Source: Segatella copri
GTDB lineage: Bacteria > Bacteroidota > Bacteroidia > Bacteroidales > Bacteroidaceae
Reading direction: 5' to 3'
Length of the DNA stretch: 64,000 nucleotides
Assembly: GCF_002224675.1 (NCBI RefSeq)
Contig: NZ_NMPZ01000018.1
Coordinates: 21,279 to 85,278 of the forward strand
A program made the translations under genes and the position numbers. Of the stretch, positions 58,413-64,000 are shown piece after piece; within the stretch, counting starts at the first letter, position 1, and each line of letters begins with the position of its first letter. A model generated the notes under the pieces. That model ran no database searches. It worked only from the letters and a program-made list of their open reading frames with translations, and was not told the origin of the DNA.

Positions 58413-59831
58413 ATGAATAGAAGAATCAAACAAGTCTGGCTGCTCGCCATCCTTTCCTCTTTCCTGCTGATAGGCTTGCAGACCTATTGGCTCTATAATA
58501 GCGTAACCTATTCGATGGGAGAGATGGGGAAGAAAAATGCCGAAAAGGCGGAACAGGCAATAGTCACTTATCAGACAAATATCGGAGCGGCGGTAAAAGA
58601 AAAATCACATATCGGTTATGTCGTCTCGGCATATTTTTCAGACTTCAAGGGTCCCTGTACTACGGTTTGCTCTCCGCTGGATACGGATACAATCATTGGT
58701 GGAGTGGTGTATCGCAAGCCGGGATTCGGTAACGTGATGGAGAAGAGAGATACTTTCGATTTGCGTGAGACGGATTCCAACAATTCTTTTGATTGTCTGA
58801 ATACTTACATCACTTACCAGCTTACCCGTTTTGACAAGGCGCATTTTGATCGTTTCATCAGTAGGAAACTGGGCAATGATTTCATCGGGGCAGAGATGAA
58901 GACGGGAAAGCATCGTCTATGGCAGACAAGAATCGTAGAGCCTCCTACCTTGTTTCATCACGAAATGCTGGTGCAAGTGCCTTTCAATCCTATCCAGTAT
59001 CAGTCGATGCAGATGAGGATGCAGGTGCCGATGCTGCCCATCCTGAAGGGAATGATGTGGCAGATGATAGGAAGTCTGCTGGTTACCATCATGCTTCTCC
59101 TGAGCATAGCTTATCTCATCAAGGTGATGCTCCTGCAGAAGAAGGTGGATAAGATGCGAAGCGACTTCGTGCATACGATGATTCACGAGTTGAAGCGCCC
59201 CGTGCAGACGCTGAAGATGTGTGTATCTGTATTCTCTGCTCAAAAGACAGATGAGAAGGATGAGAATGCCCTTATCATGGAGACCGTAAGAGAGGAGAGC
59301 GATAACCTGACCGCCTATCTCGCCAAACTCCGTGAAGTAATCAGGGCAGAGGAACATATCCCGCTGCAGATAACTTCTTTCGATATCCATGCCGCTTTGC
59401 TGAATCTGGTGGCAGTTTATCGAAAGAATAAGCAGAAGGAGGTGAATGCTTCGCTCGATTACCAGCGCACTTCCGATAGGATGATGGGAGATAGAGACCA
59501 GCTTCTGAATGTGGTCAGCAATCTGATGGAGAACTCGGTGAAGTATTCCGGCGATATTGTCAATATCCATGTTGCCTGCCGAGATACCGAGAAGGAGGAA
59601 GTCATGATTTCTGTATCTGATAATGGTATCGGAATTTCGCCCGACGAGCAGCAGAGAGTCTGGACGAAGTTCTATCGCAGCAATGCTTACCCGGATATGA
59701 TGCAGCCGGGCATCGGCTTGGGTTTGAGTTTTGTGGATATGATTGTGAAGGCCCATGGGGGCAGAAAAATGATGCAGAGCGAAGTGGGCAAGGGAACCAG
59801 AATTTCAATCGTCATCCCGCAACACTCCTGA
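58413..59831 (+). CDS. Sensor histidine kinase
   Basis: 472 residues from the ATG at 58413. Two transmembrane helices (about 7-26 and 214-238) enclose a periplasmic sensor of about 185 residues with no recognised family. The H-box is VHTMIHELKRPVQTLKM with His258; N-box NLMENSVKYSGD; G1 DNGIGISPDE; G2 GIGLGLSFVDMIVKAHGG, so the kinase appears active. Family HATPase_c/HisKA, Bacteroidota type. The response regulator starts 34 bases later in the same operon, and the outer-membrane barrel gene lies divergently upstream. Confidence 0.92.
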   Translation: MNRRIKQVWLLAILSSFLLIGLQTYWLYNSVTYSMGEMGKKNAEKAEQAIVTYQTNIGAAVKEKSHIGYVVSAYFSDFKGPCTTVCSPLDTDTIIGGVVYRKPGFGNVMEKRDTFDLRETDSNNSFDCLNTYITYQLTRFDKAHFDRFISRKLGNDFIGAEMKTGKHRLWQTRIVEPPTLFHHEMLVQVPFNPIQYQSMQMRMQVPMLPILKGMMWQMIGSLLVTIMLLLSIAYLIKVMLLQKKVDKMRSDFVHTMIHELKRPVQTLKMCVSVFSAQKTDEKDENALIMETVREESDNLTAYLAKLREVIRAEEHIPLQITSFDIHAALLNLVAVYRKNKQKEVNASLDYQRTSDRMMGDRDQLLNVVSNLMENSVKYSGDIVNIHVACRDTEKEEVMISVSDNGIGISPDEQQRVWTKFYRSNAYPDMMQPGIGLGLSFVDMIVKAHGGRKMMQSEVGKGTRISIVIPQHS

Positions 59832-59865
59832 TGCATCCGGTTTAACGCTATAAACAACAGAAAAA

Positions 59866-60552
59866 ATGATCAAGATATTATTTGCAGACGATGACTTGAA
59901 GTATTCTATGTTGCTGAAGAGTTTCCTGCAGCAGCATGGCTACGATGTGACTTATGCCGGCAATGGCATGAAGGCATGGGAGCTGTTCCCGGAGGTGAAG
60001 CCCGACCTAGTATTGCTCGACATCAATATGCCGGAGATGGATGGCTATGAGGTGGCTGAGCGCATCAGAGCCATCGACCCGAAGGTGCTTATCTTCTTCC
60101 TCACCGACCGTACGGAGAAGAACGATCGACTGAAAGGTTTCTCCTTGAAGGCAAACGATTATCTTGCCAAGCCCTTCTATCCGGAAGAGTTGCTGGCAAG
60201 AATAGAGGAGCGGTTCTCCATGAATGAGAGTGAGACGATAGAAGAGGAGGTGTATCATTTCGGAGAAACCACCTTCTGCTATAACAACAATGAGCTTCGT
60301 ACCCGTTCCTCTCGTGTGCTCATTACCAGCCGACAAGCCGACATCCTCCGTCTGCTGGCGAAGAATATCGGCAATGTAGTAAGCAAGGAGATGATACAGG
60401 AGGCGGTGTGGGGTACCGTAAGCTATGCCAACTCCCTGGCTGTGAATGTGCAGATGACGTATCTTCGCCATGCTCTTCAGCATGATGCGACCGTTAAGAT
60501 TGAGTCGCTGAAGAAAAAGGGATACGTTTTGTCTGTTATTTCTCCAGAGTAA
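59866..60552 (+). CDS. OmpR-family response regulator
   Basis: 228 residues. Receiver domain at 1-120 with acidic pair D8-D10, phospho-acceptor Asp52 (LVLLDINMPEMDGYE), Thr80 and Lys102 (DYLAKPFYPEELL). Winged helix at about 128-228 (SSRVLITSRQADILRLLAKN, VVSKEMIQEAVWG, VNVQMTYLRHALQ, IESLKKKGYVLSV). It is the partner of the kinase at 58413. The last 17 bases overlap the convergent gene ending at 60536. Confidence 0.93.
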   Translation: MIKILFADDDLKYSMLLKSFLQQHGYDVTYAGNGMKAWELFPEVKPDLVLLDINMPEMDGYEVAERIRAIDPKVLIFFLTDRTEKNDRLKGFSLKANDYLAKPFYPEELLARIEERFSMNESETIEEEVYHFGETTFCYNNNELRTRSSRVLITSRQADILRLLAKNIGNVVSKEMIQEAVWGTVSYANSLAVNVQMTYLRHALQHDATVKIESLKKKGYVLSVISPE

Positions 60553-60958
60553 CGATGATGTAGCTTCTGCCATCCTCTTTCAGACCTCTTTCCTGAATGG
60601 CTTTGGTGCCCTCTTTCAAGACCTCGATGGCTTTGATCTTGCTGGGAGAAATCTTGTAGAATTCCTCTTTAGTCAGCTCCTGCTCTCTGCCCTTGATCAG
60701 ATAGTGAGGGGCTGGCTTGGGGGTAGGAGGTGTGGTAGTGGTGATGATATGAATCTCTATCACATCTCTTTTGGGTGCCGGCAGGACGTTGGTGTTTACC
60801 TGGTAATTCTTGATGGTTTTACCGATGAGTTCCTTGCCGGTGAAGTTTGGAATGCGCTCGCCGTCGATGCTGTAGATACGCAGGGTATCTGCCTTCGATG
60901 CCATACTGCTGGTTATGCCCAGCAGGGCAAATGCAATGGTGAAAATATACTTTTTCAT
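60536..60958 (-). CDS. Exported protein with two TonB-plug-like repeats and no barrel
   Basis: 140 residues from the ATG at 60958. Signal peptide at about 1-20 (MKKYIFTIAFALLGITSSMA). The mature protein has two halves of the same pattern: IYSIDGERIPNF...IGKTIKNYQV...VIEIHIITTT, and HYLIKGREQELTKEEFYKIS, then IKAIEVLKEGTKAI...SYIIVTLEK. This is the plug-domain motif of TonB-dependent receptors ('yvIDGk...I.sIeVLKd..A...yG..g..gvIiitTk'), repeated and freed from any barrel. Similar free plugs occur in Bacteroidota BlaR1-like proteins. It is the last gene of a sigma / anti-sigma operon (60997-62391). Confidence 0.72.
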   Translation of the reverse strand: MKKYIFTIAFALLGITSSMASKADTLRIYSIDGERIPNFTGKELIGKTIKNYQVNTNVLPAPKRDVIEIHIITTTTPPTPKPAPHYLIKGREQELTKEEFYKISPSKIKAIEVLKEGTKAIQERGLKEDGRSYIIVTLEK

Positions 60959-60996
60959 AAGCGTGAAATGTTTATAATTCAGCGTGAAATGTTTTA

Positions 60997-61875
60997 TCAT
61001 TCGTTTAACTGTGCCAATGGAAGTAGCTGATAACTACCATCTTGTGTTTCTGCGATATTGATGGTGTAATGCTGCATGTTGCCGTCGTTGTCCAGGGTTG
61101 AGATAACGATGTTATCGCCTTGGCGGTTGATGGTCAGCTGCTCGGCAGAAGGCAGGGCGGCAGAGGCTACTTCATAAATCTGATTGAAATCTTCATGAAT
61201 GCTTCTTTCTGTTTCAGATGAAGTCTTCCCGGCATTGCCGGAAGAGGTTTCTTCTGTATTTTCTGCAGTCTTCCCTGCATGTTTCTCGCTTCTTTCTGCG
61301 ATATTCTTTCTTTTGGCAAGAGCCCTCTTGCTTGTCTTCATTTCCTGTGGAGTCACGATATCCTGGGTTGCAGCCAGGAAGAGGGAGTCGGCACGTTCCA
61401 TCTTTTCGTATGCGTCCAGGTTCTCGTTTTCATCTTCAGAAGATGGCTGCGAGCGAACCACCTGCTCTGTAGGAACCAGGTTGGCAAGGCCAGGTTGTTG
61501 TTCAGAAGAGGATGAGAAATAATCCTTGATAGGGAAGAGCAGGAAGATGAGGCCTGCCAGCATCGCCGTAGCGAGAAGTATCGCAGAGAGGCGTACCCAT
61601 CTTGTTTCGTGGTTCTTTGAAGCTGCAAGGGACATCTCTTTCATTTGCGGCTGTCCATCAGCTTCTTCCACCTGATGAATATTCGGAGTATAGTTCTCCA
61701 TTCCCAGCATCAGGTTTCTGATGTCGAGATCCTCATCCGTTAAATCCTTATCTTCGCAATGGCGATAGAAATCAGCCAATGCCTGTTCTTCCTCCACGCT
61801 GGTATCAGCATCGAGGTAGCGTTTTATCAGCTCGTGGCGATAGGTTATATCTTCTAGTTTCTTCATTTCTTTCAT
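60997..61875 (-). CDS. Membrane-anchored putative anti-sigma partner of the sigma factor at 61885
   Basis: 292 residues; a second ATG at codon 4 is possible. The cytoplasmic N-terminus (about 1-92, YLDADTSVEEEQALADFYRH, then a charged helical stretch) resembles sigma-binding domains. Transmembrane helix at about 95-114 (LSAILLATAMLAGLIFLLFP). The periplasmic part is long, Ser/Glu/Lys-rich and low-complexity (about 130-225), ending in a small beta-rich domain (LTINRQGDNIVISTLDNDGN). It has neither STN/DUF4974 nor FecR, so it is of a different type from the anti-sigmas in units A-D. It starts 9 bases after the sigma stop. Confidence 0.72.
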   Translation of the reverse strand: MKEMKKLEDITYRHELIKRYLDADTSVEEEQALADFYRHCEDKDLTDEDLDIRNLMLGMENYTPNIHQVEEADGQPQMKEMSLAASKNHETRWVRLSAILLATAMLAGLIFLLFPIKDYFSSSSEQQPGLANLVPTEQVVRSQPSSEDENENLDAYEKMERADSLFLAATQDIVTPQEMKTSKRALAKRKNIAERSEKHAGKTAENTEETSSGNAGKTSSETERSIHEDFNQIYEVASAALPSAEQLTINRQGDNIVISTLDNDGNMQHYTINIAETQDGSYQLLPLAQLNE

Positions 61876-61884
61876 TTTTAGAGT

Positions 61885-62391
61885 TTATGACTTCATCATT
61901 TTCAACAATGATCTTCTTGCTGCAGAAATCATCGTCTTGGTGCTCGTCTTGTTGGCTCCGCAGATTTCGGCAATCTCATCGAGGCTCTTTCCTTCGCTTC
62001 TCAATAGCAGCATTCTTCTTTGCGTATCCGGAAGCCTGTCCATCGCCCTGTTGAGTCGCCTTTGCGTATCTTCGCCGATGATGGCCTGGTCGGTACGCTC
62101 GGCAGCCGTACAGATTTCTGCGGGATGCTTCATCTGTTCCAGCGATGCCGTCTGGGCTTTGTTGCGTCTCAGATGGTCGATGCAGAGATTCCTGGCTATC
62201 GTCATACCTAGGGCCTCGATGCTCTGGTATTCAGAGAGCTTTTCGCGCATCTTCCAGAGCTTCACCAGGGTTTCCTGCACGATGTCGTCGGCTTCTTCGG
62301 CAAGGGTTCCTGCCGAGAGATAGCGTTGACAATGTGCCGTCAACCTGGGGCGCATTTCCTGGGCGATATGTTCAAATTCTGTTTCTTCCAT
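61885..62391 (-). CDS. ECF sigma factor
   Basis: 168 residues from the ATG at 62391. Region 2 at about 10-80 (ADDIVQETLVKLWKMREKLS, EALGMTIARNLCIDHLRRNK) and region 4 at about 115-165 (LPDTQRRMLLLRSEGKSLDE followed by IAEICGANKTSTKTMISAAR). It belongs to another ECF branch than units A-D, closer to the general housekeeping-like ECFs. Promoter box on the minus strand (TATCTTTG, 62469-62476). Its operon is sigma, anti-sigma, plug-like protein. Confidence 0.92.
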   Translation of the reverse strand: MEETEFEHIAQEMRPRLTAHCQRYLSAGTLAEEADDIVQETLVKLWKMREKLSEYQSIEALGMTIARNLCIDHLRRNKAQTASLEQMKHPAEICTAAERTDQAIIGEDTQRRLNRAMDRLPDTQRRMLLLRSEGKSLDEIAEICGANKTSTKTMISAARRSLLKMMKS

Positions 62392-62444
62392 TTGTTCCTT
62401 TTTATGTGTATGACGCAAGAAGAGGCGAAAGGTAAACAAAAAAA

Positions 62445-62480
62445 ATGCTACCTTCGCACATTTCCGTGCAAAGATAGCAT
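62445..62480 (-). promoter_or_regulatory. Promoter box within a dyad, sigma gene at 61885
   Basis: ATGCTACCTTCGCAC (62445-62459) and GTGCAAAGATAGCAT (62466-62480) are inverted repeats with two mismatches. The right arm holds the minus-strand -7 box TATCTTTG (62469-62476), so the dyad centres close to the expected transcription start, a typical operator place. The rest of this 352-base gap holds the porin promoter and nothing else seen. Confidence 0.6.
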
Positions 62481-62637
62481 AAAAATTTGAGATATAGACA
62501 TATCTTTTATTTTATTTGTGGATGAAGTGGTTTATTCCTCTGTTTTTGCCATCATTACAATGATATTACAGGTGCAGAAAATCAGTGATGTAACAGCTTT
62601 GTAATACTTATGTTTTACGGTAGAAATATCTTCTTCT

Positions 62638-62645
62638 TACCTTTG
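62638..62645 (+). promoter_or_regulatory. -7 promoter box of the porin gene
   Basis: TACCTTTG followed by C, leaving a leader of about 90 bases to the ATG at 62744. Confidence 0.6.
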
Positions 62646-62743
62646 CAGTCGAAATGAAGAAGATGTCTTTCTGCATCAGTAGGAAAAGATTTCATTCGGA
62701 ATAAAGAAAATCAGATTTACGTGTATATATAATAAGGTAAGAA

Positions 62744-63805
62744 ATGAAGAAGAAAACGTATTTGTTGATGGCACTCTCGATGGTGTCGATGGGAATGAAT
62801 GCCCAGAATACAGAAAAAAGCTCTGTAGAGAAGGGCATTGAGAATTTCGCCAAGTCGATGACCATTGGTGGAACCATCCGCTCTAAGTATGAGTACCAGA
62901 CCGAAGAGGGGGAGGGACGATTCGAGGTGCGTACAGCCCGCATCAACGTGACTGGCAATGTAACACCTCAGGTAAGCTATAAGGCGGAAATCGACCTCTG
63001 CGACGAGGGTAAGATCAAGATGCTCGATGCCTATACACGCATCAAGCCTTGGAAGACCCTGCAGTTCACCATCGGTCAGGAGCGTGTGCCATTCACCATC
63101 GATGCTCACCGTTCTCCTCATCAGCAGTACTTTGCCAACCGTTCGTTCATCGCCAAGCAGGTGGGTAACGTGCGCGATGTGGGTGCTGAAATAGGATACA
63201 CCTGGAATGTAGGTTTCCCTATCGTGGTGAATGCCGGTATCTTCAACGGTTCGGGCTTGACCAACCAGAAGGATTACTGGACCAAGGGTGTTAACTATTC
63301 TGCCAAGGCTCAGTTCCTCTTTCCGAATGTGAATCTGGTGTTGAGTACCCAGAAGATTAAGCCATCTGATGTTACGGTAACGATGTATGATGGCGGTATC
63401 ACCTTCCACAAGGGCGGTTTCATTGCTGAGGCAGAGTATCTTTACAAGCATTACAGCAAGGATGCCTTCCACGATGTGCATGCTTTCGATGGTTTCGTAT
63501 GCTATGACATTCCGGTTCGCAATCAGAAGAGCATCATCAGGAAGGTTTCGCCTTTGGCAAGATATGATTTCATGAGCGACCACAGCGATGGTACCCGATA
63601 TGGTGGTTCTGATACCGAACTCGGTGCCTTGAAGATCAATGATTACAAGCGCCATCGTGTAACGGGTGGTGTAACCCTGAGCCTTGCCAAGCCATTTATC
63701 TCCGATATCCGTATCAACTACGAGAAATATTTCTATCGCAAGGGTGGCATTGCCAAGACTTCAGAAAAGGATAAGATTGTTGTGGAGTTCATGACAAAGT
63801 TCTAG
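62744..63805 (+). CDS. Phosphate-selective porin O/P-like protein
   Basis: 353 residues. Signal peptide at about 1-20 (MGMNA before QNTEKS). The mature protein has VRTARINVTGNVTPQVSYKA, LDAYTRIKPWKTLQFTIGQE, RVPFTIDAHRSPHQQYFANR and DVGAEIGYTWN, the run of strands typical of the OprO/OprP porin family (PF07396), in a 16-strand trimeric barrel. The last residue is Phe, the usual BAM signal. It is a passive channel in the outer membrane; anion selectivity is a family property that cannot be confirmed here. It is divergent from the sigma operon and monocistronic. Confidence 0.87.
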   Translation: MKKKTYLLMALSMVSMGMNAQNTEKSSVEKGIENFAKSMTIGGTIRSKYEYQTEEGEGRFEVRTARINVTGNVTPQVSYKAEIDLCDEGKIKMLDAYTRIKPWKTLQFTIGQERVPFTIDAHRSPHQQYFANRSFIAKQVGNVRDVGAEIGYTWNVGFPIVVNAGIFNGSGLTNQKDYWTKGVNYSAKAQFLFPNVNLVLSTQKIKPSDVTVTMYDGGITFHKGGFIAEAEYLYKHYSKDAFHDVHAFDGFVCYDIPVRNQKSIIRKVSPLARYDFMSDHSDGTRYGGSDTELGALKINDYKRHRVTGGVTLSLAKPFISDIRINYEKYFYRKGGIAKTSEKDKIVVEFMTKF

Positions 63806-63866
63806 TCAGGATATAACTTGTTTTTGGATGTAATAAGCGAGGGTGTGTCATAAGCCACATCCCATA

Positions 63867-63986
63867 CGCCCTGAAAGGGCAGAAGCTCCTAGCCCAGGGT
63901 AACACCCTGGGTATATAATGGGATAAAGAAGTCGCCCTGTAAGGGCAAAAGCTTTGTATTTGAGAAGCTTTTGCCCTTACAGGGCG
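63867..63986. repeat. Composite intergenic repeat with inverted repeats
   Basis: CGCCCTGAAAGGGC (63867-63880), CCCAGGG/CCCTGGG (63893-63899 and 63905-63911), and a perfect 22-base inverted repeat (63933-63954 with 63965-63986, CGCCCTGTAAGGGCAAAAGC outward) lie within 120 bases. The GCCCTGnAAGGGC core occurs twice. It resembles dispersed intergenic elements of Bacteroidales and may terminate the porin transcript. It may continue past the window end. Confidence 0.7.
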
Positions 63987-64000
63987 TCTTTCTTGCTTAT

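Overview
The window looks like chromosomal DNA of a Bacteroidales bacterium, most likely Prevotella/Segatella. This rests on the many promoter boxes of the Bacteroidota form TAnnTTTG, the OMP_b-brl_3 / TonB-receptor-like barrels with carboxypeptidase-regulatory-like domains, ECF sigma/anti-sigma pairs, AAA-ATPase-like/PD-(D/E)XK proteins, and a short repetitive intergenic element at the right end. The genus is an inference; there is no rRNA or other phylogenetic marker here. I saw no tRNA, rRNA, CRISPR array or complete insertion sequence.

The window is dominated by 13 large outer-membrane barrel genes of one superfamily: 530, 4996(-), 14481, 20589, 26399, 29485, 32214, 35209, 41400, 46013, 48779, 50855 and 56037(-). 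No SusD-type partner is seen, so these are not classical glycan-uptake loci. Four complete three-gene units have the order ECF sigma, single-pass anti-sigma with a periplasmic STN/DUF4974-like domain, STN-bearing barrel: unit A (19438-23183), B (25198-28981), C (40029-43958) and D (44689-48583). Three more STN-bearing barrels (530, 29485, 35209) are orphans without their own sigma gene but share N-terminal modules and a leader sequence with unit B. The expected logic, from FecIRA-type signalling, is that a ligand at the barrel signals through the STN domain to the anti-sigma, which frees the sigma factor.

Layout: 1-530, relic of an AbiE-like toxin-antitoxin operon and a leader; 530-9074, barrel, possible sRNA, PAS/LuxR regulator, E1-like protein, second barrel, AAA/PD-DExK protein; 9229-12734, an AT-rich segment with an unusual sigma-factor/transmembrane/barrel fusion, a methyltransferase and an Ig-like lipoprotein; 12861-16586, a membrane-tethered winged-helix regulator divergent from a barrel; 16631-19235, DMT transporter and second AAA/PD-DExK protein; 19438-28981, units A and B separated by pyridoxal kinase and a radical SAM enzyme; 28982-39799, orphan barrels, a lipoprotein, a nucleotidyltransferase antitoxin with a broken HEPN partner, and an XRE regulator; 40029-48583, the duplicated units C and D; 48779-52975, a two-barrel operon; 53149-55985, hydrolase, flavoprotein and FKBP; 56037-60552, a barrel divergent from a two-component system; 60536-62391, a sixth sigma locus with a barrel-less plug-like protein; 62744-63805, a porin.

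The most interesting points are the sigma-barrel fusion at 9229; the mosaic structure of the barrels, with near-identical signalling modules on divergent plugs and barrels; a conserved leader with a candidate 13-16-residue upstream ORF; a tandem 22-bp palindromic repeat array; and a repeated family of terminator hairpins and duplicated intergenic blocks that may have helped the array expand by recombination.
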